Shown here piece by piece: positions 1 through 11,093 of a stretch of 64,000 nt of DNA. Position 1 is the first letter of the stretch; each line of letters starts with the position of its first letter. The DNA is taken from contig NC_053044.1 of the NCBI RefSeq assembly GCF_003473485.1, forward strand, positions 31,190,091 to 31,254,090, given 5' to 3'. The position numbers and the translations under genes were made by a program. Origin of the DNA: Medicago truncatula (taxonomy: Eukaryota; Streptophyta; Magnoliopsida; Fabales; Fabaceae). A model generated the notes under the pieces. It worked only from the letters and a program-made list of their open reading frames with translations, had not been told where the DNA came from and did no database searches.

Positions 1-290
1 TTTGAGAGATTTTATGCAATTTTGTGTCGGTTTTATGTTTTGGTTGATCCAAATTTCTGCAAAGTGGTGTAGTGGCCTATCCGAAAATTTAAATAATTCA
101 ATTATAGGTCTATTTTGCAAGATTTTATACAATTTTATGTCGTTTTTAGGTTTCGGTTGATCCCAATTCCCGTAAATTGGTGTAGTGGCCCACCCGAAAA
201 ATTTAAATAATTCAATTATAGGTCTAATTTGCGAGACTTTAAACAATTTTTCAAAAGTTAATTTTAGTGGTCCACCCTAACATTTTTTTC
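1..290. repeat. Imperfect tandem repeat, unit about 114 bp
   Basis: Two nearly complete units and a third partial one follow each other. Each holds a stretch reading like 'ggttgatcc', then 'tggtgtagtggcc', then 'aataattcaattataggtct'. The units start near 1, 113 and 227, and the last decays after about 60 bases into unrelated sequence ending with 'tagctccgccacc'. No coding sense was seen. It is probably the edge of a repeat that begins outside the window. Confidence 0.75.
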
Positions 291-1690
291 TAGCTCCGCC
301 ACCGTGTATTAGGCTCTGGGTTAGCCGTTGGTAAAGTAGCTTTATTACTTGCAAGTAAAGTAAGGGATATTATCATTATTGTTAAGGAGGTTCTTCCTTC
401 CTTTAGAACTACAGGCATTGTTCATGACATTAGGTTGGATAATTACTGAGATCGATTTGGAGAAAACCTATTGAAGACACTCTCCATGACATTGGTCTTA
501 AGATGGTAACATCCTTCTAGTTCCAGGTCCAATTCTAATCTTATTAATACTGAACGAATCGGAAGACACTACAAGTAACAGTTGAAATTTTTTACTAAAT
601 CTAAATAGTAACTTTTTTCTTGAATTTGTAACATTTGAATAAATGTTACATTTGAATAAATGTTACGTAAAGGCCGTGTTACTAAATGATTTTAGAAACA
701 CTTAACGGTGTTGTTTGTAACATTTAAAATATGTTAGAAATTTAGTAGTTAATTCATCAGTACGACAAGCTTTGAAGAAGGAAGTAAGGGAATTGAACAG
801 ATACGTGCTAGAATGGCTACCAGAAAATCCATCAGTCACTCCCCCATTGAAAAAATAATGCAGAAAGAAAAGGATGTCGAAATCACAGATCATATCTCTA
901 GGATTGGTAACAAAGAACTATCAGATCCTATAAACATTATTAATTACCACATCACTTGATATTGCAACAGAAGATAACTCTATTCTACTCGATCAGTAAC
1001 ATCTCACCAGAAGTATGAATGGTTCTTCAGACATTTTAGCAGCCAAACCAAGGAGAAGGTTATATATACTGCTGCTCATAAGTGTAGGCACCGAGCATAG
1101 ATGCTCTTGTGCAGTCAAAAACAGAAATAGTAAGCAATCAGCACTAAATATTCACTATTCGGATCCAACTATGATACATATAATATATGAAACAAATGAA
1201 GAATACATTGTCTAATACAGCCGCAGGATTCATCCCAAACCTCTCAGCTATGGGAACATTTCGGTCAGACCGACTACAGTGCGAATGAACATTAAACATC
1301 GATAAGTGAATAATTACTTTAAAAGGCAATATAAGTTATCGTTTTTTAAAAATCAAGATTAAAAAACATACGAAGTATACAAAACATATTTCAATGTGCG
1401 TGAAAATAAGATTAGCACTGTACGCATAAAAAAATTTGGTCTTGAGAAGCTATGAATGCATACAAACACATGATTTAGAGAAACACCGGCAATTGAGAGG
1501 GTTCAAAATCTTCCTCCTAGTAATTCATCAAGCACTTGGCTTCCAATTGCATTTGGAACTAAAGACTTTCTCTGCAGTAACAGAGTAAAAATAAATTATG
1601 CGACCTGTCATCTGAGCCACTGAAAGTGAAAGAGTTCATGGATATCAATTTAACCACGAATTAAGGCATAACAAAGTTTAGAATATCACT
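291..1690. other. Intergenic, no gene recognised
   Basis: No gene can be supported here. A short plus-strand open stretch near 745-867 reads like ordinary protein (it contains RQALKKEVRELNRYVLEWLP) but has no start context or neighbours, and I do not recognise the family. The other open frames are short and overlap each other on both strands, as expected by chance. Confidence 0.5.
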
Positions 1691-2052
1691 TTACCTCTAT
1701 GGAAGCTTTATGACCATCAAGTGCGCCTTTTAGATTCCCATATACATCTTAGACTTAAACAACCCTATCGATGCTTCCTGATGCAAGAAACTGTCCATCG
1801 TAGCTAAAAGCTAAACTAGATACGTAGTTTGTATGACCTGCAGTAAATAGCAGGTAGCATGATCACAAGAGCTTATCCAAGATAGAAAATTAAATATCCT
1901 TTCATCATCAGGCTATGTATTTTTCAAATACCTTGAAGCTCAGAATCTTTATTTCATTGGCCGATCTTCCAGAGAAATCCTCCGGAATCACTACCACCTG
2001 TAGCCACCAACGTTGCTTTTGTCGGGGCTGCAGGAAACTAAGTTTATTTCCC
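1691..2052 (-). pseudogene. WD40-repeat gene fragment (AAMP-like), broken
   Basis: Reading the minus strand gives two exon pieces of a WD40 protein. The first carries ATLVATGGSDSGGFLWKIGQ. The second carries GHTNYVSSLAFSYDGQFLAS followed by GSIDRV and later GNLKGALDGHKASIE. These match the order seen in angio-associated migratory cell protein (AAMP) homologues of plants. The intron between them still has a GT donor after ELQG and a CAG acceptor. The copy is dead: a one-base insertion near 2039 shifts the frame, a TGA follows KIGQ, and two TAA codons replace expected residues after RVV. The other repeats of the propeller are missing. Retained introns indicate a DNA-level duplication, not a retrocopy. 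The family call rests on memory of the AAMP pattern. Confidence 0.72.
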
Positions 2053-3096
2053 CTACACAAGAAGGAACAGAAATATGATTATAAAACACCCTGAACACAT
2101 ATGATGCATACATGACTTCAAAATTTGAAAAGTGCATAAATCTAACCACCATGAGTATTGAATCACTACTAAAACATACCAATTTTTACGAAGATTATGT
2201 GAAATGAGAAAAAAATAACAGATCTGTTATCTTACTTAATCAAGAGAAAAAGAGAGCATGCCTATGGTGACCTTCCAAATCAGAGAATACCAAGGATCTT
2301 CTCAAACACCCATGCTTAAGGCTTTCACAAATGATATTAAATCACTTAGCCACAAGTTAAGTATTTAACTACACAACAGAAAAAGTTAAAAAACTACAAT
2401 AGTTATCAAATATGGAAACCAACCAAAAGGGAAAAGAAAAAAACCTCGACATTATGGCTACTTTTACTGATTGTTCAATTTGCCTCGTGCATACACCCAG
2501 ACCGATTCTTCTTATCCTTAGAGATTGTCATAAGTTGAAAGAGGTGTGTGATATTAGTATAATATTTTGTTAGATTTTCACTCAACTTCCTTTTGTTAGA
2601 TATGACTTGGAAATACCAGCAAGATTTTTATGATTTATGGCTCAACCTAAATATCCAAGATCTGTTGGACTGAATACTAGTAGAAGTACTTCTGACCGTG
2701 TTTCAAATTGTTTCGCGAGCTAGCTTATTGCATGATCAAGTCAACTATGTGTTTCATTTGGTTCCAAATTTCTGCGCTTTTGCTTTGCTTGCAGATCAAG
2801 TTAACTATGTGTTAGTTTTGTGTCAAGGAGTTGGTGCGCTTTATCCCCTTACTTTCAAAAAAGGAAGTAAATGCCTATTTTTATATATGTATATAACTTT
2901 TAACTTAAACACACTGAAAACATCAAATATTTTTTATTCAGTACATATTAAGACCCACTACTAAACATTAGAGTACTTATAAAATTAGATAATAATTACA
3001 TAGCAATTTTTAGTGATTTATTTTCCCTTATTAACTAAACATCATTACTATTCATAGATAAGATTATCTTCCTGCCTTATTAAATTTTCAAATATT
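2053..3096. other. Intergenic, nothing recognised
   Basis: AT-rich sequence with no supported gene. The 88-residue open frame at 2698-2964 has a cysteine- and hydrophobic-rich composition typical of chance frames and was not accepted. The last 50 bases act as the 3' flank of the P450 gene. Confidence 0.5.
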
Positions 3097-4841
3097 TTAT
3101 TGATGATACAACTCTGCGGCCAATCTTGGCTTTGCTATTGCCACAATTGGCCCTCCAAGGTATCTATCACCATTGGAATACTTGAGAAGTTCAATGGTTG
3201 ATTCATTAGGAGGACCACTCCAATCAAAGCCATGGAGCAACCTGCCCAATAACATCATAGTCATTGAGGTTCCAAGCACAATTCCGGGGCAACCACGCCT
3301 TCCCGTACTAAATGATATGAACTTCAAATCTGGTTCCGACAAAACTACCATAGACCCATCATTTTTTAAATGGCGTTCAGGTTGAAACTTGTGAGGTTCA
3401 TTCCAAACTTTTGGATTTCGTCCGAGTCCTTGTTTACTTAGAAGTACATGGCTTCCTTTTGGAATCATGTATTTAGAAACCGTTATATTGTCCATAGCAA
3501 CATGGGGAGGATTAAAAATTGTAATTGGATGAAGGCGAAAAGCTTCTTTTGCACAAGCTTTCACATAGTTGAGGTTTGGAATATCCGATTCTTGGACTAG
3601 TCGTTGTTTTCCTACAACATTATCCAATTCTTCAGTGGCTCGTTGAAGTAAATCTGGCTGATTTATCATTTCTGCTATTGCAAATTCAGCTGCATGTGAT
3701 GGATTGTCCACTCCTCCTAACACAAGTTCCTGCAAGAATTTTAAATTTTTAATGAGTTTTGAATCAAATTATTTGATGCTACAATTTCTAGGAGTAAATT
3801 TCATTTATTAGTTATAATGAAAAACAAAACAAAGTGAATAGAATGTATTATTACTAGAGCTTGAGCCTTGATTTCCTCTGATGTCAATAATGGTTTGTTG
3901 TTGGCATCTTTAAGGGAGATTAGAATATCAAGTAAGTCCTCTGAATCAGCACTAGTCTTTGATGCATCTTTCCATTTTTGAATTCTCCTTTCAATGATAG
4001 GATCGTTATACTTGTCCACAATACTCATAGCATCTTTCACCCTTCTCTCATGATCATCAAAGTCAAGTCCTCTCAAGAATGGCATATAATCAGAAACACA
4101 AAATGCAAAAACATATCTAAGCAATGTGAAAATAGCATCTACATGTTCAACTTCCTCCAAACCAGGACCTCCATCATTACTTCCTTCTCCAAAGTACCTT
4201 GTATTAAAAACCAATTTCCTCATCAAATTACAACAATAATGCCTTGTAACAATCCTAACATTCACAAGACCATTATCATTCGCATTTTTGCATTTGTTGT
4301 AGACATAAAACATTATGTTATCAGCTTCTTCATTCCTTTTGTTAGTGAGCCATTGATGCCTGTGAGGGGAGAACAATTCATTGACAAATATTTTCTTCAT
4401 TTTCTTCCATTGTTCTCCAAAAGGTGTAACGGCGGTTGTCAAGAAACCTTTGCTGATGATATCAGTGGACATGGATATTGGTCTTGATGCAAAAGTAGCA
4501 TCATTCTTTCTCAAGAATTCAAGGGCAATGGTGGGACAGGTAACAGGAATAACATGGACATTTCCTAGGCGGATACACGCTACTTCAGTGTTCAATTCTT
4601 CCATTATCTTGTGTATCCACCTAGTAGCAGGTTTATTTGCAAGCATTTCAGGAATATTACCAACGATAGGCCATGGTTTGGGACCGGGTGGAAGTTTGGC
4701 TTTTTTAGGGTTCTCAACTAAGTGGTATCTTATGGTTTTGATTACCATAAAACTAAAAAATATAATAAGGAGAAGATGCCAAAAGGACTGAGGAAGTGGC
4801 CGTAAGAAACTAGGAGTGTAACTTATAGCTTGGAAAAGCAT
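3097..4841 (-). CDS. Cytochrome P450, CYP79D-like (amino acid N-monooxygenase)
   Basis: CYP79 enzymes are ER-bound P450s that turn an amino acid into its aldoxime, the entry step to cyanogenic glucosides and other nitrogen defence compounds. The model has two exons, 4841-3855 and 3729-3097. The 125-bp intron has a GTAATA donor and a TTGCAG acceptor, is in phase 0, and gives 539 residues, the normal family length. Residues 15-35 form an N-terminal membrane anchor, followed by the proline hinge [14 protein letters not shown]. The I-helix has the CYP79-type NPS (residues 338-340) where most P450s have a threonine. The K-helix ExxR is at 391-394, FQPERHL is near 444-450, and the heme loop [10 protein letters not shown] has Cys476. 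Overall wording is closest to Lotus CYP79D3/D4, which use Val and Ile, so a branched-chain substrate is possible but unproven. No partner pathway gene lies within the window. Confidence 0.9.
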
Positions 4842-4923
4842 TTTGAAAAAGAAATAATAAGCAAAGGTTCAAAAGAACAAAAGTTTTACGTGGTTGAGCT
4901 TGGTTTATGAGAAGTTTGAATCC

Positions 4924-4931
4924 TATTTATA
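4924..4931 (-). promoter_or_regulatory. TATA box of the CYP79 gene
   Basis: The minus strand reads TATAAATA about 83 bases upstream of the P450 start codon. This is a normal TATA-to-ATG distance for a plant gene with a short leader. Confidence 0.6.
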
Positions 4932-4970
4932 GTAATATTATTTTACCAGAGCAAAGTTAACTATTATTAA

Positions 4971-5215
4971 TCAACCACTGTTGAGTACAAGAAGGATAAG
5001 AATCAAAAATACGGTGACTACCCAAGAATAGACCGTCAACCTAGATAAAGTATGAGCAACTATGTTCGCTTGTCTCTTAACAAACTTCACCTCGAAGTTG
5101 GAATGTAAAGATAACTGAAAAATAATACTAAAAACAATAGCATAGAATTTTGAATCACCATGGCCCGGAGACGATAAAGCCTGCACTAAAGAAGCGGAGT
5201 CTTGCACTCTATTAA
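4971..5215 (-). pseudogene. RNase H domain relic of a LINE-type element
   Basis: The minus strand encodes a piece ending in VKFVKRQANIVAHTLSR, preceded by DSASLVQALSSPGHGDSKFY. This is the C-terminal signature of the reverse-transcriptase-like RNase H domain (RVT_3) spread in plants by non-LTR retrotransposons. Only about 80 residues remain, with no reverse transcriptase part. The piece sits just upstream of the CYP79 promoter. Confidence 0.7.
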
Positions 5216-5680
5216 TAATACGCATTTTGCACAACCGGTGGTGAGTGCTTTTTATGAACCTCTTGTCATTGTTGCCATGCATCTAGTGTTGTCCTACAGA
5301 AGCATCTGCACACCATTACATACACGGGCAGCTCTGCATATTGATATGCAACTTCAAAAGGAAGTTGATCTTGTTAGAGCATATCGCATTTAAGATAAAG
5401 ATGTTGACGTCTCTTTTACACCTTATCCAATTAAAAAGCAAAAGAAATAACTAAGTAAACTCAATTCAACACTCGATCCAAGGGTGAATCCCAAGAGCGG
5501 TTGAGCAAAAAAAAATTGAAAGAAATAATTAATGTAATTGAAAATAATAAAGGGGAAAAAATATTCTCAAAAGGATATATAATATATATAATTGTAGTCA
5601 AATTTTTTAAATAGTAAAATTGAAAAGTAAAAGTCAACTCAAAACTTTGTGTTCTCATTATATATATGAGATAGAAGGAA

Positions 5681-5994
5681 GGCTTAATTGCACTTTTGGA
5701 CCCCTATCTTTCCAAAAGTTGCGGTTATGGATCCCTAATTAATTTAAATACAAAACAGCCCCCTATGTTTTGATTCTTTGGCAGTTTTGGACCCCCAGTC
5801 CATTGTTGACTCGGTCAACGCTGACGTGGCACCCTAAGTGAGGTGCCACGTGTCAATTTTTTTTTTTTTTTTTGCCTTGGGGGTCCAAAACTGTCAAAGA
5901 ATCAAAACATAGGGGGCTGTTTTGTATTTAAATTAGTTAGGGGTCCATAACCGCAACTTTTGGAAAGATAGGGGTCCAAAAGTGCAATTAAGCC
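5681..5994. mobile_element. Inverted-repeat MITE, Mutator-like, 9-bp target duplication
   Basis: The 314-bp element is a near-perfect palindrome. Its left end ggcttaattgcacttttgg is mirrored at the right end. The arms are about 130 bp, with a short centre containing a poly-T. It is flanked by the direct repeat tagaaggaa (5672-5680 and 5995-6003). A 9-bp duplication is typical of Mutator-like transposons. A sister copy lies at 24623-24935. Confidence 0.85.
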
Positions 5995-6548
5995 TAGAAG
6001 GAAAAATGTTACATGAACACCTTTTATTCATACACCTCATTATACACCTTATGTATTAGGGATATTTTGGTAAGTTCATCTCACAACAATACTTTATCTT
6101 CTATTTGTGTGGGGTCCAGGTTGCCACATGTCAGAATTTTGTGTCGGTGTATTGCCACATGGGGTGGTACATGTATCACCACTCAGATAGAAGTATAGAT
6201 AAAATTTGTCTATTTAAATAATGTCATTAAGACCACTAAGCAATTTAACAAAAGGAAAAAAAATAAAAAATAAACTCTACTATTCGGGTGATAGGAACTA
6301 AATTGGCTGATTATGAACGAATTTGGATAATTATATATCCAACAACGTGTGTTTTGTCAATTTACACAATGATGCATGTGTCAAATCAATTTTTTTATTT
6401 TTTTTGACAAATGTGTCAAATCAAACTGAAAGTAATCGGTGACAATTTTTCTTTAAAAAACAATCAAAACTATGGTCAACAACACGCTACTTTACAAAAA
6501 GAAACTCTCCTATTAAGATCATAGAACGAATTTAGATAATTATAGCTT
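5995..6548. other. Intergenic, nothing recognised
   Basis: AT-rich spacer between two inverted-repeat elements. Only short chance reading frames are present. Confidence 0.4.
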
Positions 6549-6861
6549 AATTGATCTACCGGTTCCTTAACTTATGTCTTTTATTCAATTTAGTCACATA
6601 AGTCTTAACTTTCTTAAACGTATCCCTTAACTCATTTGTCATTAATCAACGTTGTTCCCTCAAAATAGAGATTGTTGGATAAAGAAGATCTATCAGATCT
6701 TATAGTGTATCACCAACACTTGATTTATTATTTATTTACTTTCTTCATGTTCTTCTCCATCTTCATCTTCATTCATCCTTCACCATCTTTATAAAATAAA
6801 AAACCCATAAAAAAATCGGAAAAAATCCAAAATCTAAATCAAAGATAAAGAATCATGAAAC

Positions 6862-6909
<48 letters not shown>

Positions 6910-8008
6910 GTTTGAAACCGAGGTTATTGTTCACACAAAGAATAATCATGAATAACAAAGATGAAGAATCCAAATCAAAATCAAACATTAAATCCATATC
7001 AATAACAAAATCCAAACGCTAAATCAAATCGATACTGATGCACAACAACAACACCAAAACCAGGTTACTGTTCATCAAATGTTTGTTCCATAAAGTATTT
7101 GCGTTGATCGTGTTCCTTCTCAACTATCAACTTTAAATCTTTCAATAAATTCAAAAACTAGATCTTCAATTCCTACTCTCTCTTTGGTGTTGTTCCAATC
7201 ACGTACCCAACAAGATCGCAAGCAATAAGAAGAGAGTGAAACTGTTTGTGGAGTTTAATTTGATAGGGAGTTGGGCACTAGTGTTGAATTAAAAAATTTC
7301 TTTGGTTTCAGAGGGTGTATCAACGGCCATGAGAATCGATGGAAAGTTGTTAAATAAAAGGCAAATCTGATACCATAAATGATAGTGAAATATATGTTCT
7401 ATTGCTCTAAATTTATTATGATAAAGGATGAGTTTTGATTTTGAAGGATGAAAGATGGGTTCTTTTTGGATTAATTTGAAAAAGCAATTGTAAAAATAAT
7501 ATGGGATTTAGTAAGAAGCAATTACAATTGTTAAAAATCTGGGTTTTAGTAAGTGGATTAATTTGAAAGCAACCGTAGAAAAAAAAAGGTTTTACATAAA
7601 TTTGAGTTTTTAATTTTTATAATTTGGAAACAAAATTTATAACCAATTTAATTTAGTTTTGATTCTTATTTGGAAGATGGTGGTGGTGTTAATTATTGAG
7701 TTTGTAAATTTTTAAAAGAAAAAAGTTGAATTTTTTATTTTATTTTATAAAGATTATGAAAGATGAATGAAGATAAAGATGGGGAAGAAGATGAAGATGG
7801 AGTAGAACATGAAGAATGTAAATAAATCAAGTGTTGGTGATACCCTGTAAGCTTTGATAGATCTTCCTCATCCAACAATCATTATTTTGAGGGGATCACG
7901 TTAATTAACAACAGACGAGTTAAGGGATGTGTTTGAAAAAATTAAAACTTATGAGACCAAATTGAATAAAAGAAATAAATTAAAGGACTGGCAGATCAAT
8001 TGAGCCTT
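6549..8008. mobile_element. Large foldback element with long inverted arms
   Basis: The left arm (from 'gcttaattgatctaccgg' through the segment with 'atcaccaacacttgattta') is repeated in reverse complement at the right end ('caagtgttggtgat' to 'agatcaattgagcc'). The arms are roughly 250 bp each and diverged. The 950-bp centre has no open frame and contains a 40-base poly-T run at about 6867-6907. No clean target duplication was found, so the exact ends are uncertain. Confidence 0.7.
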
Positions 8009-8806
8009 ATATTATCAAAGCAAATGTTTTTTTTTACGGTTTCACAATATATAGTGCATGTGTCAATTCAAACTGAAAGCAATCGCTTACATTTTTCTTC
8101 AGGAAACAATCAAAACTATGGTTAATTGAAAAAAATAATATTATTAGTGAAAGATAAGTCATTGGTAATATTCTCTCAAAAAAAGTCATTGGTAATATTC
8201 ATTTACTCAATGAAAAAATAGTCGTACATGGTTTTGAAAATCAAATACTAGATTTAGACTCAATTATTGTACCAAAAAAAAAAAAAAATTAGACTCAATT
8301 ATAAGCGAGATTAATTAACTACACAAGCACTTGATCATAAAAACATAAACAAATACTTCTAAGAAAAAACTAATTGCACCCTTATTTTTTATTTTATTAT
8401 TTAAAATATTTTGGGAATGAGAAATTATTATTAATAATAGTGGAACTAATGATCATATATGAGATATGAACTTGAGGTTAGAAATTTAAATGGATTTATC
8501 ACTAATTACACATGTATTAAAATCAACTGATTGAGTTCAAGTGATTAATTGCTCTTTTTGGATGAACTGTTTGGGATAACCACAGTTTGATGGAAACAAT
8601 TCTTGGTCAGAGTTTAATTACATCACGACTAAAGTATTAAAATACCGTTGCAATTCCTTAATGATATTTGTACATGCTTCTTGTGAAAACTTTTAGGACA
8701 ATATTATTCTTCTTTATTTTTTATTGGTCAAAAAGCAAAAGAGATAGATTTAAAAAACGTGTAGTTCTCTATGTTTCTTTAAATGGTCATATGTCCTTTT
8801 ATAGAA
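8009..8806. other. Intergenic, nothing recognised
   Basis: AT-rich sequence without a supported gene. The final part merges into the 141-bp tandem array. Confidence 0.4.
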
Positions 8807-9233
8807 GATTTGAAAAGAGTCGTTGGTTGAAGAAGTGTCAATGCATTAAACTTCCTTGAGAAGTTTTCTTCAACTTTGAAATCTACGCCTCTTAAGGATT
8901 ATTCCTTTGAATAGTAGTTCAATTTTTTTTTTTGCTTCTTTTAAAATGATTTGAAAAGAGTTGTTGGTTGAAGAAGTGTCAATGCATTAAACTTCCTTGA
9001 GAAGTTTTCTTCAACTTTGAAATCTACGCATCTTAAGGATTATTCCTTTGAATAGTAGTTCAATTTTTTTTTTTGCTTCTTTTAAAATGATTTGAAAAGA
9101 GTCGTTGGTTGAAGAAGTGTCAATGCATTAAACTTCCTTGAGAAGTTTTCTTCAACTTTGAAATCTATGCCTCTTAAGGATTATTCCTTTGAATAGTAGT
9201 TCAATTTTTTTTTTTTGCTTCTTTTAAAATGAT
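8807..9233. repeat. Tandem array, three copies of a 141-bp unit
   Basis: Three nearly identical units begin with 'gatttgaaaagagt' at 8807, 8948 and 9089, an exact 141-base period. Differences are single bases (for example tacgcctct, tacgcatct, tatgcctct). Each unit contains a poly-T of 11-13 bases. High identity indicates recent amplification. The array may lie in the long terminal repeat of an older retroelement that continues at 15356. Confidence 0.9.
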
Positions 9234-9597
9234 TTGTTGCATCCACTTTGTCTTCACCGAGGTTTGTGTGTTTTTGCAACGTCTCTTCTTTGAATTCACC
9301 AAGGACAAAATGTAATAATATCCCACTGAAAGTGACGTTTTTTCAGAAGAAGACAAAACTTGTCAGATATTATTCAGAGCGTTGACTGTTGACTAGATCC
9401 TTAGCTTTGTCTTTATATGAAGCTTGTTTTCATAACTTGATGCACATTTGATCTGAGCTTTTAATTTTTGTTGACCATCTTCAGATCAGAGCTTTGTAAT
9501 AACGTCTTGTGCATCAGAGTTTCTCTTCTTTATTTAAAGTGCAGTCTTTCATTAAAGAAATTGTCAATTTGAACAAAATTTAATTACATGGTCATTG

Positions 9598-9990
9598 TGA
9601 AAAAAATTACCTAAATCATAGATATGAAATATAGCATGTTATTAATTAATTGACTTCAAAACTGTGTACCTTGAATGGTTGAAGAAGAATTCAAGGAGAC
9701 CTGAAAGTGACTTGAGAGAATTAGATTTTGAGAGCTCTTCTACCGCCTTACTGATTGAGCGTACTTTCCGTTTCCAGGATGGCTAACCTAATGAGATAGT
9801 TAGCTTATATACTCATCAGTGGAGGCAGAGACCTCTCAAATGGGCCGACTAATAAGGACGGTCCAACCCATCACGGTCCGTTCACAATAAACCCAATAGA
9901 AATACCAAGTACAATAACATTAAATATTTAATACTATATAATTCATTTATATTTTAATAATTAATTAAAGTAAATCCAAAATATTCAACA
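9598..9990 (-). repeat. 3' LTR of the non-autonomous retrotransposon
   Basis: A 393-bp terminal repeat. On the minus strand it starts TGTTGAATATTTTGG and ends with CA. It matches 14966-15355 with roughly 97% identity by visual count. Confidence 0.88.
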
Positions 9991-10003
9991 ATCACCCACT
10001 TGG
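9991..10003 (-). other. Polypurine tract beside the 3' LTR
   Basis: The minus strand reads CCAAGTGGGTGAT directly before the TG of the 3' LTR. This is the usual plus-strand priming tract of plant Copia elements. Confidence 0.75.
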
Positions 10004-11026
10004 ATTACTTTAATTAAATATTAAAAAGATAATATAAGAATGGTTGTAGAAGTATATAAAATATTTATAATAATACTTGTCATCAAGGTAGTATAAGAAA
10101 CACAAGATTCAACGATGCATAAATTGAATCCGATAGGGCTAACAAAATCATACATGTTAAACCTTACATTTCACATAGAATAAAGAATATGGACTAACAT
10201 TATAAATTGAGAATTTGTAATCCAATAAAGGTCCATGCATATAAAATGCTATGATAAACTCTCACAAACCCAAAATATCATAGACTTAATGAGTTACAAT
10301 ACTCATATATATGTGGTTAGTAGTTCTGCAAATGAGTTTTCAATTTTATAGAGTCATATATCCACATAGGTATAAGAATAGTAATTACTTACAGGGTTAT
10401 CCTATTAAGAGAGTGTAATTACATTTAGTCAAAAATCAATAAATGTTCTACGACATTCAATTAATCCAAGTTTTAGCAAAAGTGTGAATATGAAAATCCA
10501 CAAAAATAAAATAAAATAGGAAATTCAAGAATCTCCAAATTAGATTAACATAGACACTTAGTTTAAAGAAGAAAAAAAATGTGGATTAACGTGGCCACTA
10601 GAATGTCAATAATGAAAGAACATTTATGATTATCTCAGTTTATAAGTACTTCAAAAACACAATATCATACTCGATAAGAGTATTGATATTATACATTGCA
10701 CTTATTATTTATTACCTCATAAAATATGAAATGTTGGTAAAAGAGAAGCACAGTATTTATTTGCATGCTAAGATGTTATTGTGCATATTCCAACAAAATT
10801 GATTTAAGCATCAAATTATGATGCTTATTGAGGTTAAAAGAATTTTAATATATATCTCAATATAATAGAATGAGACTAAAGTTTAAAGTCTCTTTAAGTT
10901 ATGTCATATTTTATAGTGTGCACAAGAGTATATGGCAATGATGAGAATTTTAAATTGTATATGTATAATATTGTGTACATAGTAGCTCATAGTATATAGT
11001 GTTGTGTACATACTCCCACTGATTCC

Positions 11027-11028
<2 letters not shown>

Positions 11029-11090
<62 letters not shown>
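11029..11090. repeat. (TA)n microsatellite
   Basis: About 31 uninterrupted TA units inside the non-autonomous retrotransposon. Confidence 0.95.

Positions 11091-11093
<3 letters not shown>

Noticed and set aside
3978..4791. Plus-strand open frames across the P450 gene
   Set aside because: They are antisense shadows of CYP79 exon 1, which has full domain support.
8807..9233. CRISPR-like array from the regular repeats
   Set aside because: The repeats are contiguous 141-bp tandem units without spacers, in a plant nuclear sequence.
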